IMG/VR virus record: IMGVR_UViG_3300048929_000754
Coordinates: 1-26,805 of that record
Length of the DNA: 26,805 bases
Direction: 5' to 3' (one strand)
DNA from: a virus
Positions 13,760 to 20,610 of the stretch are shown in pieces; position 1 is the first letter of the stretch, and each line of letters begins with the position of its first letter. The notes beneath the pieces were generated by a model. The model worked only from the letters and a program-made list of their open reading frames with translations. It was not told the origin of the DNA and searched no databases. Both the position numbers and the translations under genes were made by a program.

Positions 13760-14065
13760 ATGAGAAGATGGACCTGCACCAACTGCGGCAGCGTGGAACA
13801 GCTCACCATTTATCCTGACGGCTGTTCTTCCTGCGGCAGCGCCATGATCTGCGATGATGGACGCACCACGCATGGCGCGAACGACACCCACATCACCGAT
13901 TGCTACGAGCTGTTGTATGCGGCGGCGGAAGGCGACGCCGAGGCCAACGTGATCCTCTGGCAGGAGCGCGCACCGAAGACAGTCTACAACGCCGACATGA
14001 TCGCCGATCTGCTCCTACAGAACCGCATCGCGATGATGCAGGAGATCTACGGAGCCGCGGCATGA
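13760..14065 (+). CDS. Small zinc-ribbon phage protein
   Basis: The 101-residue protein opens with a CxxC-x14-CxxC zinc ribbon (CTNC at residues 6-9, CSSC at 22-25). The remainder is helical and acidic (CYELLYAAAEGDAEANVILW, MIADLLLQNRIAMMQEIY). A GAGGTG site precedes the ATG. It overlaps the next gene by 4 bases (ATGA). It may bind nucleic acid or a protein partner; the role is unknown. Confidence 0.7.
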   Translation: MRRWTCTNCGSVEQLTIYPDGCSSCGSAMICDDGRTTHGANDTHITDCYELLYAAAEGDAEANVILWQERAPKTVYNADMIADLLLQNRIAMMQEIYGAAA

Positions 14066-14304
14066 GAAACAACAATCTCCCCGTGCTGGTCTTGCACGAC
14101 CGCCGCATGACGCTCACCCCCGGCACCGTTATCTTCGACCGACGCAGCCGCAAGCTCCGACTGAGGGAGTGCTTGTCCGTCGCTGGAGCGGATGCGCCCT
14201 GCGACCTCTGGGAACGCGAAAGCGGATGGAGCACTGACACGGCTCGCGTCCGACCCGCCGACATCGAGTATGTGGAAGTCCTGCCCAAGAGGGTAGCGGA
14301 ATGA
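14062..14304 (+). CDS. Small hypothetical phage protein
   Basis: This 80-residue basic, mainly beta protein (LPVLVLHDRRMTLTPGTVIF; RRSRKLRLREC) starts at the ATG at 14062 in an ATGA overlap with the zinc-ribbon gene, and ends in another ATGA overlap with the gene at 14301. Both overlaps support the start and stop. No family is recognised. Confidence 0.65.
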   Translation: MRNNNLPVLVLHDRRMTLTPGTVIFDRRSRKLRLRECLSVAGADAPCDLWERESGWSTDTARVRPADIEYVEVLPKRVAE

Positions 14305-14582
14305 AGAAGACGCTCAACGAAATTGGCAAAGCAGCACTCGCTGCTGCGACTGAGGTGGCACCGGCACCGGACACGGTCCAGCACATCGCGTTCCGCGCCA
14401 TGCGGGCGCTATACCCGCAGGAAAGCGGATGGCTGCTAGGCATCGTGCTTTCCTTCCCAGCTCCTAACCTTGCAGAAGGCATGTCGGCGCTGTTCCAGGG
14501 CGTCGGCATTTTCGGCGACGTGGAAGTGGACCACGTCATCGGCGCGCTGGTCGCATCGCAGTATGGCGAAAGGGCGCTCTGA
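14301..14582 (+). CDS. Small hypothetical phage protein
   Basis: This 93-residue protein starts MKKTLNEIGKAALAAATEV and has a hydrophobic centre (GWLLGIVLSFPAPNLAEGM) and a Gly-rich end (FQGVGIFGDVEVDHVIG). It is probably soluble. The start is coupled to the previous gene by an ATGA overlap. No domain is recognised. Confidence 0.65.
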   Translation: MKKTLNEIGKAALAAATEVAPAPDTVQHIAFRAMRALYPQESGWLLGIVLSFPAPNLAEGMSALFQGVGIFGDVEVDHVIGALVASQYGERAL

Positions 14583-15165
14583 CTTGAGCAAGCACTCGTC
14601 CTTCGCCCGCAACAAGCACGACCGCTATCTGTCGCCCTACGAGGCCGCATTACCGCTGCGGCCCTTCCTGCAGGGCGTGGGCACGTTCTCGGAACCGTGC
14701 TGCGCGAATGGTCGCCTGATACGCTGGATCGAAAGCTTCGGCCCGACTTGCGTCCACAGCGGCGACATCCAGCTCGGCATTGATGCGCTGGTTGACCCGT
14801 GGCTGATGCGCAACCGCGTCGATGCGATCATCACCAACCCGCCTTACACATGGAAAATCCTCGATGCGCTGCTTCGCCGGTTTATCTCGATCGCGCCGAC
14901 ATGGCTGCTGCTCGAGAGCGACTTCGCTTTCAATCTCCAGAGCGCGCACTTCATGTCGATGTGCTCCGACATCGTTCCGATCGGCCGTGTCCGCTGGTTC
15001 AGCGAGAGCGAGCATGACAGCAAGGATAATTTCGCCTGGTACCGGTTTCACCAGCAGCACCGGCGCGGCCCGGTGATGCATGTGATGCAGACCATCGACA
15101 AGCGCCGCATCCGCAAGCTTTCCCGCCCTGAAATCGAATATCCGGAGATCGAGCGTGCTGCATGA
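14563..15165 (+). CDS. Phage SAM-dependent methyltransferase, NPPY type (probable adenine-N6 DNA MTase)
   Basis: The 200-residue protein carries a SAM-binding-like motif with Gly-rich text FLQGVGTFSEPCCANGRL (about 35-52) and the catalytic IITNPPYTW (about 90-98), the NPPY signature of amino-methyltransferases. An acidic strand (SGDIQLGIDALVD) lies between them. It is short and has no visible target-recognition domain, as in many phage MTases. ATG 14563 is chosen because MAKGRSD resembles the N-termini of related phage proteins as I recall them; TTG 14584 has AAAGGG about 10 bases upstream and is a fair alternative. It overlaps the preceding gene by 20 bases. The DNA site is unknown. Confidence 0.7.
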   Translation: MAKGRSDLSKHSSFARNKHDRYLSPYEAALPLRPFLQGVGTFSEPCCANGRLIRWIESFGPTCVHSGDIQLGIDALVDPWLMRNRVDAIITNPPYTWKILDALLRRFISIAPTWLLLESDFAFNLQSAHFMSMCSDIVPIGRVRWFSESEHDSKDNFAWYRFHQQHRRGPVMHVMQTIDKRRIRKLSRPEIEYPEIERAA

Positions 15166-15403
15166 TCCGACCAACGTTCCTTTGCCGCTGGCATTGCTCT
15201 GCGGCGTAGTCATCGCCGGCACCGTCTACGCCATCGGTGTCGCTCTTGGCCGTCTGTCACGTGAGGCAGAGCGCCGGCGCACTGAGCGTCAGATTTACGA
15301 GATCCACAAAAGCATCGCCCGCCACGACGCCATGATGGCCGAGGCGGAACGTGATTACCGCGCCCGCATGGGCTTACCCCTCAAAGGAGACTGCAATGCT
15401 TGA
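15155..15403 (+). CDS. Small single-pass membrane protein
   Basis: This 82-residue protein starts at GTG 15155 (GGAG about 8 bases upstream). It has one N-terminal membrane helix (LPLALLCGVVIAGTVYAIGV, residues 10-29) followed by a highly charged helix (RLSREAERRRTERQIYEIHK) that is probably a coiled coil on the cytoplasmic side. The layout resembles small phage membrane or spanin-like proteins, but no lysis gene is nearby, so I leave the function open. Confidence 0.6.
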   Translation: MLHDPTNVPLPLALLCGVVIAGTVYAIGVALGRLSREAERRRTERQIYEIHKSIARHDAMMAEAERDYRARMGLPLKGDCNA

Positions 15404-15818
15404 TAGAGCCCAACACGCCAAGATCCCGAACCCCGTCGATATCTATGTCGGCGGTCGCATCCGCACACGCCGCGCCGCTCTTGGCATGAGCCAGGAAAAG
15501 CTGGCCGAAGGCCTCGGCATCACGTTCCAGCAGGTCCAGAAATATGAGAAGGGCACAAATCGTGTCGGTGCAAGCCGTCTTCATCGTATCGCGGAGGTCC
15601 TGTCGGTCTCTCCAAGCTTCTTCTTCCACAACGCGCCAAGCCATGGCGTCGCGAAGTTCAGCAGCGAGGGCGAAGATACGCTGACCGAGTTCATGCAGCG
15701 TGCGGACGGGCAGAAGTTGGCCAAGGCGTGGCTGAAGATCGGCGACAGCGATGCCCGTCGGAAGCTTCTTACCGTGATCGAACTCGTCGCCAACAGATCC
15801 ACAAGCGACGAAATTTAA
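15396..15818 (+). CDS. XRE-family transcriptional regulator (rhizobial type)
   Basis: The 140-residue protein has an HTH_3 domain at residues 18-76 with VGGRIRTRRAALGMSQEKLA, EGLGITFQQVQKYEKGTNRV and ASRLHRIAEVLSVSPSFFF. This is the form repeatedly found in Rhizobium and Agrobacterium chromosomes and prophages. The C-terminal 60 residues are helical. ATG 15396 is chosen because AAGGAG lies about 7 bases upstream; the longer frame from 15351 would overlap the preceding gene heavily. It is a second repressor-like protein in the phage and lies in the rightward unit, so it would be made after induction, perhaps to shut down early genes. Confidence 0.8.
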   Translation: MLDRAQHAKIPNPVDIYVGGRIRTRRAALGMSQEKLAEGLGITFQQVQKYEKGTNRVGASRLHRIAEVLSVSPSFFFHNAPSHGVAKFSSEGEDTLTEFMQRADGQKLAKAWLKIGDSDARRKLLTVIELVANRSTSDEI

Positions 15819-15839
15819 TCTTCAACTTGAGGACTTCTT

Positions 15840-16721
15840 ATGAAGCCATTGTTTTTAATGGCGGCAATAGCCGTTATCGCGATCAGTTCTGAGGCCAAGG
15901 CGGCACCGATCCGACTATGCACCGGATCGGACAGCGGTGTCTACTTCGCCGCTGGCGATGCCATCGCCAAGATGGCCGGGAAAAGCGTGAGCGTGGTCAA
16001 CGTGCCGACGGAAGGCACGATCGACAACCTCGAGCGCGTCCTCGACCTCGACCCGGCCAATCCGGAGGCCTGCGACGCCATGATCGGCCAGCCGGACGGC
16101 CCGGTCTATGTCGGGCGCTCTTCCCCGGCCAAGGTCAAGAAGCTGCGTCAGGTCGCAACGCTGCACCGGGAATATCTGCACGTGCTGTGCGGCAAGAAGT
16201 CCGGCGTCGATGATCTGTCTGACCTGCCCGACGACCCGGCCAAATACTCGATCGCGATCGGCGAGCCCGGCAGCGGCGCGTGGTTGATCTGGCAGAACAT
16301 TATTGCCGAGGACGATTCCTACGGGAAGGTGCCGGTTCGCAATGAGGGCGGCGTTCTTGCCCTCTCGGCGGTGTCGAGCGGCGAAGCAACATGCATGCTC
16401 GTCCCGGCCGGGCTGCGAAACGGCACCGTGACGGAAGCAGATCAGACCTACGGCGATACCGTCATTCTCGCCGGCGCCAATGATCGCGACTTCGACGATG
16501 CGACCGATATCAAGGGCGACCCGCTCTATGAGTATCGCGACATCCCGAAGGGCACCTATCCCAAGTCGCTGCAATCCGGCTGGTTCGCATCCCGCAAAAC
16601 GATTTCGTGGCCCGCCGCTGTCTTCGTGAACACTGATCGAATCGATGCGAAGGCACTGCCCGGCTTCGTCCAGGCAGCGGCACGCGCCGCGCAAGGCATC
16701 AAGGCGGAGTACGGCAATTGA
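15840..16721 (+). CDS. TAXI-family periplasmic substrate-binding protein
   Basis: The 293-residue protein has a clean signal peptide (residues 1-21, ending SEAKA before APIRLCTGS). The mature start TGSDSGVYFAAGDAIAKMAG matches TAXI (TRAP-associated extracytoplasmic immunogenic) solute-binding proteins. Further typical text is IAIGEPGSGAWLIWQNII (about 139-156) and a C-terminal WPAAVFVNTD. Known TAXI proteins capture small acids and deliver them to a TRAP permease. No permease is present here, only a 56-residue membrane peptide coupled to it. In a phage it is probably a lysogeny or superinfection factor, or has been reused. Ribosome site: TTGAGGAC before the ATG. High GC agrees with the rest of the right arm. 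Confidence 0.75.
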   Translation: MKPLFLMAAIAVIAISSEAKAAPIRLCTGSDSGVYFAAGDAIAKMAGKSVSVVNVPTEGTIDNLERVLDLDPANPEACDAMIGQPDGPVYVGRSSPAKVKKLRQVATLHREYLHVLCGKKSGVDDLSDLPDDPAKYSIAIGEPGSGAWLIWQNIIAEDDSYGKVPVRNEGGVLALSAVSSGEATCMLVPAGLRNGTVTEADQTYGDTVILAGANDRDFDDATDIKGDPLYEYRDIPKGTYPKSLQSGWFASRKTISWPAAVFVNTDRIDAKALPGFVQAAARAAQGIKAEYGN

Positions 16722-16888
16722 TCGCCCAGGCAAAAGCGTGGGTGCGGCAGCGGGCGGAAGCAATCGTGGTTACCGCGGCGGTCGCGCTTGTCCTGCTGAT
16801 GATGCTGACGGGACCAATCATCGACTTCCTGATCTGCATCTGCCTGCTTGGGCTTCTCAAACTTTCACTCTGGCTGGGTAAGCGCTGA
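16718..16888 (+). CDS. Tiny membrane protein coupled to the TAXI-type gene
   Basis: A TTG start in a TTGA overlap with the stop of the TAXI gene encodes 56 residues: a basic amphipathic start (IAQAKAWVRQRAEA), then two hydrophobic stretches (IVVTAAVALVLLMMLTGP and FLICICLLGLLKLSLWL) and a final GKR. GGAG lies about 8 bases upstream. Two membrane helices with a short turn are likely. The strict coupling suggests that the two products act together at the inner membrane. The gene is far too small to be a TRAP permease. Confidence 0.6.
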   Translation: MIAQAKAWVRQRAEAIVVTAAVALVLLMMLTGPIIDFLICICLLGLLKLSLWLGKR

Positions 16889-16903
16889 CCCGCTCCGGTT
16901 TCT

Positions 16904-16919
16904 CCGCCTTTCGGGGCGG
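16904..16919 (+). terminator. Weak hairpin between transcription segments (doubtful terminator)
   Basis: CCGCC (16904-16908) and GGCGG (16915-16919) can pair across a 6-base loop just after the membrane peptide gene. The downstream bases are ggtttccc, without a real T run, so efficient termination is unlikely. It may only weaken read-through to the gene at 16951. Confidence 0.2.
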
Positions 16920-16950
16920 GGTTTCCCGAACAGGTCTGATGGAGAACGAA

Positions 16951-17364
16951 ATGACCGATACCGAGCCCACGGTGGCTGACCTCAAACAGCGCTGGGCGGC
17001 TGCCAATGAGCGCGTCGAGCTGCTCGACCAGCGGCGTTACAAAATCTTGGAACCTACCCAGCAGGAATGGCTCGAGGCACAGACGGCTTTCCAGAACGTG
17101 GTCGAAGAGTGCCAGAAGCAGGATGCGATTTTGTGCGAGCAATGCGGTGCGCCGATCTTCCCAGGCGACGCATATCACGCGGGGATTACTCCCCTCTGCA
17201 TTCAGTGTGCTCCCACCTATCAGGACTTCATCGATACCCCGGACGTCTTTCTCGACCCGGACGATGAACAGCCGTTACAGCCCGAAACGCTGAAAGCGTG
17301 GTTCGACGAGCATATCGCCAGCGGCGGGAAGCCCGAAGATAAGTTGGTGCGGATCTATGAATAA
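16951..17364 (+). CDS. Coiled-coil zinc-ribbon phage protein
   Basis: The 137-residue acidic protein has an N-terminal coiled coil (VADLKQRWAAANERVELLDQ and on to about residue 62) followed by a zinc-ribbon-like pair, CEQC (about 66-69) and CIQC (about 87-90), and an acidic C-terminus. I chose ATG 16951 because GGAGAA lies 4 bases upstream; ATG 16939, four codons earlier and in frame, is possible. It overlaps the ASCH-like gene by 8 bases. The function is unknown. Confidence 0.65.
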   Translation: MTDTEPTVADLKQRWAAANERVELLDQRRYKILEPTQQEWLEAQTAFQNVVEECQKQDAILCEQCGAPIFPGDAYHAGITPLCIQCAPTYQDFIDTPDVFLDPDDEQPLQPETLKAWFDEHIASGGKPEDKLVRIYE

Positions 17365-18055
17365 CCGCCCTATTCTTTTCAGCCGCTCGATGGTCGCTGC
17401 CCTCCTGGCTGGCCGCAAGACCCAGACACGGCGCTTGCTGCCTCACAGTGAGAACCTGACGAAGGTCCGGCGTCTGGATCACTCGACGTGGGAGTTTACC
17501 TTCGACCACAAGCCTGACGGCCCGATCGCAGCGCCGCCCCGCATCACCAAGGGCGACCGCTTCTACGTCTGCGAGACGCACTATCGCTACGGCCATTGGG
17601 AACCGAAGGGCGACGCCAAGACGCCTCTTGGAAAGCAGAAATGGCACTTCGTCGAGGACTCGGCGGAGGTCGTTTTCGAGACACCCTTGGTCTTCCGCAA
17701 GGGCATGCACAACGCTGACCCGCATACGCCGGCGTGGCACCGCCGCATGGGACGTTTTATGTTCCGGAAGCACTCACGCATGACGTTGGAAGTGAAAGAC
17801 GTTCGCATCGAACGGCTTCAAGACATCAGCGCCGACGACGCCATATCGGAAGGTTTGCAGAAGCTCCGCGCCTCCGGGCGCTACGTCGTGGATCAGGGCG
17901 ATCAGTATTTCGGTCTTGCCTCGCATGCCCCCCGTGAAGTTTTCGAATGGTTGTGGGATGTCATCAACGTCAAGCATCCATGGAAAACGAACCCGTGGGT
18001 GATCGCCTACACCTTCGTCACCATTAACGCCAACATCGACCAGGTGGCGGCATGA
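17357..18055 (+). CDS. ASCH-like phage protein
   Basis: The 232-residue protein begins with ILFSRSMVAALLAGRKTQTR (residues 6-25), the typical opening of a phage family related to ASCH domains, which have a beta-barrel fold like PUA and are thought to bind RNA or modified nucleotides. GDRFYVCETHYRYG and the C-terminal WLWDVINVKHPWKTNPWVIAY (about 198-218) are also characteristic. It is common in tailed phages, usually without known function. It overlaps both neighbours by 4-8 bases. Confidence 0.7.
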   Translation: MNNRPILFSRSMVAALLAGRKTQTRRLLPHSENLTKVRRLDHSTWEFTFDHKPDGPIAAPPRITKGDRFYVCETHYRYGHWEPKGDAKTPLGKQKWHFVEDSAEVVFETPLVFRKGMHNADPHTPAWHRRMGRFMFRKHSRMTLEVKDVRIERLQDISADDAISEGLQKLRASGRYVVDQGDQYFGLASHAPREVFEWLWDVINVKHPWKTNPWVIAYTFVTINANIDQVAA

Positions 18056-18480
18056 AGGCACAAGCTCACTTCGACACCCTGCCCCGCCGCAACCGTCGCC
18101 TGATCCTGCGCGATGAAGCGATCGCGCGCAGATCCGGCAAATGGAAGGCATGGGAAACCGTTACCTTCCCGCGCGGCAGCGTCTCGCCGCACGGCTGGAC
18201 CGCTGAGTTTACCACGGCGCACCGCAACGGGGTGTTCAGCGTCCTCGATCGGACTTTGCCCGACGGCACCCGCCACCTCGGCATTATGGCGCTTTCCGGC
18301 GTCCGACCGACGTGGACAGAGATGCAACGCATCAAGGACGAGCTGGCCGGCCCGGAAGCCACGGCGGTCGAAGTCTACCCGCCGAAGGCCGAAATCATCG
18401 ATGCGGCTGACATGTATCACCTGTGGGTGCTGCCAGCGCCCCTTCCCTTTTCTCTTTACCCGAGGACAAACCATGACTGA
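18052..18480 (+). CDS. Phage protein resembling DUF7694
   Basis: This 142-residue protein contains a conserved-looking core that I associate with a widespread phage family: VFSVLDRTLPDGTRHLGIMA (about 61-80), then PTWTEMQRIKDELAGPEATA (about 86-105), VEVYPPKAEIIDAADMYHLW and a final LPFSLY. These motifs suggest a small single-domain protein of unknown function. The family name is from memory and should be checked. It overlaps the preceding gene by 4 bases and the next by 8. Confidence 0.6.
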   Translation: MKAQAHFDTLPRRNRRLILRDEAIARRSGKWKAWETVTFPRGSVSPHGWTAEFTTAHRNGVFSVLDRTLPDGTRHLGIMALSGVRPTWTEMQRIKDELAGPEATAVEVYPPKAEIIDAADMYHLWVLPAPLPFSLYPRTNHD

Positions 18481-19168
18481 AACGGCACCGGCGAACCTGC
18501 AAGAATACGTTCTGGCGCAGGTCGCAGCGAAGACGTCGGAAGAACACATCCGTCAGCTGATCGACAAGAAACTCGACGAGGCCATCCAAGGCGCCGTCAA
18601 CGACGAGTTTAGCTGGAACGGCAATCTCAAGAAGCAGATCACAGAGGCGGTCAGCGGAGCGCTCCAAGTTGGAGGCAGGCTCGACCTCCCCGCCTACGGC
18701 GTCATGGTAATGGCGCTGCTTCGCGAAAAGCTCGACCAGAACATTTCCGAGCTGCTCAACAAGAAGCTGGCTGACGAAATGCAGAGCATGCTCCAGATCG
18801 CACCAAAGGAACTCAAGTTCTCCAGCGTCATCGAGGCTTTGACTGAGGAAGCGAAAGAGAAAGGCGACGGTTGGGGGAAAATTGCCGTCTTCATTAAGGA
18901 GAGCGAGGGGAAGGTGCTTGCAGGGTGCTACCATGTCGGTCTTGACCCAGATGGTGACATCAACCGAAGCTACCAGTGCGAAACTCATTTCTACGTCGGT
19001 TCGGACGGGGTTATCTCTAGCCTCTCCATCAACAAACGTGACGTAAGCAAGGTCGTCGGCATCGGCTCCTATTGGGGCTACCAGAAGATGATCTTCTCCG
19101 CCTATGCGTGCGGCTCTAAGCTCATCATGGACGAACTCGATCCGTCCCTCGAATATGGGGAGTATTGA
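18473..19168 (+). CDS. Hypothetical phage protein
   Basis: The 231-residue protein starts at ATG 18473 with GAGGA about 8 bases upstream; a longer frame upstream overlaps the previous gene in another frame and is rejected. The N-terminal half is helical and charged (HIRQLIDKKLDEAIQGAV; LREKLDQNISELLNKKLA). The C-terminal half is beta-rich with aromatic residues (CYHVGLDPDGDINRSYQCET; VVGIGSYWGYQKMIFSAY). It is the kind of accessory protein seen in phage early regions. No domain is recognised. Confidence 0.65.
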   Translation: MTETAPANLQEYVLAQVAAKTSEEHIRQLIDKKLDEAIQGAVNDEFSWNGNLKKQITEAVSGALQVGGRLDLPAYGVMVMALLREKLDQNISELLNKKLADEMQSMLQIAPKELKFSSVIEALTEEAKEKGDGWGKIAVFIKESEGKVLAGCYHVGLDPDGDINRSYQCETHFYVGSDGVISSLSINKRDVSKVVGIGSYWGYQKMIFSAYACGSKLIMDELDPSLEYGEY

Positions 19169-19170
19169 GC

Positions 19171-19761
19171 ATGGCGAGACCTGCCTCCCCCGTTTCCGAC
19201 CTCCTCATTGAGCGAGCCGTCGAGCTTTGGTGCCGCGCGCTGCGCAGCCCGAAATTTGACAACGGCGATAACAGCGAGCGCGGCTTCTTCGCCTCTGGGC
19301 TTGCGGGCATCAACAGCGACGCCGCGGCTGCCGAGGTCGACGAGTTCGACCAGGCGGTAGGGCGCTTTCGCAATATCCTTGTCACCAAGCTCAAGTTCCT
19401 TCGTGACCACGATGGGCAGCCGAGCGGCGAGCAGGGTCAGCACGGGCCGCGCTACTACTACTTCGACGGCTGCCTGAGCACTGATTACCAGCCGGACAAG
19501 GATTTAGCCGAGGCAGCGACCGAGGCCGGAATACCGCACAAGCTTTTCTCCTGGAAGTCGAGCGTCAACCTCTACAGCCCGGGCGCGGTTTGCTCGTCAT
19601 TCGGATACGGGGCTCCTGCAGTTTACCACTATCCAATGCCCGAAGGCCGGTGGCTCGTCACAATGCTGCGCGGGGAAGACATGCCATCCATCATCAAGGC
19701 GGTCGAAGAAGGTCGTTTGCCTGACTTACAGGTGGAAGAGTGGGTGCCCGCCAATGGCTGA
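19171..19761 (+). CDS. Hypothetical phage protein
   Basis: This 196-residue protein starts at ATG 19171 (GGGGAG 8 bases upstream; a TTG two codons earlier is also in frame). The first half is helical (DLLIERAVELWCRALRSP; AAAEVDEFDQAVGRFRNILV). The second half is rich in Tyr, Trp and Gly (GPRYYYFDGCLSTDYQPD; FGYGAPAVYHYPMPEGRWLV) and looks like a compact alpha/beta domain. It overlaps the following gene by 8 bases. No function can be given. Confidence 0.65.
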   Translation: MARPASPVSDLLIERAVELWCRALRSPKFDNGDNSERGFFASGLAGINSDAAAAEVDEFDQAVGRFRNILVTKLKFLRDHDGQPSGEQGQHGPRYYYFDGCLSTDYQPDKDLAEAATEAGIPHKLFSWKSSVNLYSPGAVCSSFGYGAPAVYHYPMPEGRWLVTMLRGEDMPSIIKAVEEGRLPDLQVEEWVPANG

Positions 19762-20441
19762 AACCTCCGCGATAGAGTGGTGCGACGCCACGGTAAACTT
19801 CTGGTGGGGCTGCACGAAGGTCTCCCCTGGCTGCGATCATTGCTATGCCGAGACATTGAACGCTTTCCGCGGCACCGGCGAGTGGGGCCCGAACGCGCCA
19901 AGGCGGAAGATCAAGGGCGCAGTCTCACTGCTGCGCATGCTGAACCGCAAATCCGCGACATCCTTCTTCAGCGAGCGTGGCCGCTCCATCCGTGTGTTCA
20001 TGCAGTCGATGTCAGACACCTTCGATAACGAGGTTTCTGACGACTGGCGCGCCGAGCTGTTCGCGGAAGCGAAGGAAGCCCGCTGGGTGAAGATCATCCT
20101 ATTGACCAAGCGCGGCGCAAACGTCCCAAAGATGGTCCCTCCCGACTGGCTGGACGCCTGGCCGAAACACATCGGCCTGATGTTCTCCATCACCAACCAG
20201 CGCGAAGCCGATCGAGACATCCCCCGCCTCATCGACCTGAAGAAGCGTCTCGGCTTGCCGTGGATCGGATTGAGCCTCGAGCCTCTCCTTGGCCGCGTCC
20301 GGCTAAAGGCGGAATGGCTCGATCATCGATTGGGTGATCGTCGGCGGAGAGAGCGGTACCGATGCCAGACCGATGCACCCGCAATGGCTCGACGATATCA
20401 AGAATGCATGGCGTACCGCAACAACGCCGCACACTAGATAG
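19754..20441 (+). pseudogene. Gp37/Gp68-family (DUF5131) gene, frameshifted and 3'-truncated
   Basis: The first 180 residues are a normal DUF5131 protein: SAIEWCDATVNFWWGCTKVS, then PGCDHCYAETLNAF (three Cys in the family position), RVFMQSMSDTFD, ILLTKR and WIGLSLEPLLG. After LKAEWL the frame breaks. The conserved IDWVIVGGESGTDARPMHPQ appears in the +1 frame from 20325, so one base was gained (or two lost) near 20320. The +1 frame stops at 20441, and the expected C-terminal FFFKQWG is absent in all frames. As written, the original frame ends at 20437 with an unrelated Arg-rich tail. The break coincides with the start of the AT-rich cassette. Confidence 0.75.
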
Positions 20442-20610
20442 GCAAATTTTTCGGTGGCGCCATGAGTGATCGCATCACCTTTGTAAACACGTCCTCCCTT
20501 GTGGCCACGAAGCTCGTATCCCCAATTTCTTTCGAGATCAACGCAACGAAAAGTTGACATGCCATGAAGCTATCCACATCCCTTTGATGAATGTGAGTTG
20601 GGGGCGCACA
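20442..20610. other. Intergenic boundary between phage arm and defence cassette
   Basis: This 169-base stretch has no supported gene. Composition changes here from GC-rich phage DNA to AT-rich DNA. A TTGACA hexamer at 20554-20559 could be a -35 box for the next gene, but no acceptable -10 follows at 15-19 bases. An antisense open frame (20560 to 20303) overlaps the pseudogene and has no good ribosome site. Confidence 0.4.

Noticed and set aside
20303-20560. 85-codon antisense frame (MSTFRCVDLERNWGYELRG...) across the cassette edge
   Set aside because: It overlaps the DUF5131 pseudogene on the other strand, lacks a ribosome site, and its C-terminal half is antisense to conserved codons. The first 45 codons could be a remnant, but the evidence is too thin.
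20554-20582. TTGACA as promoter for the membrane protein/KAP unit
   Set aside because: The -35 box is perfect, but no acceptable -10 hexamer lies 15-19 bases downstream.
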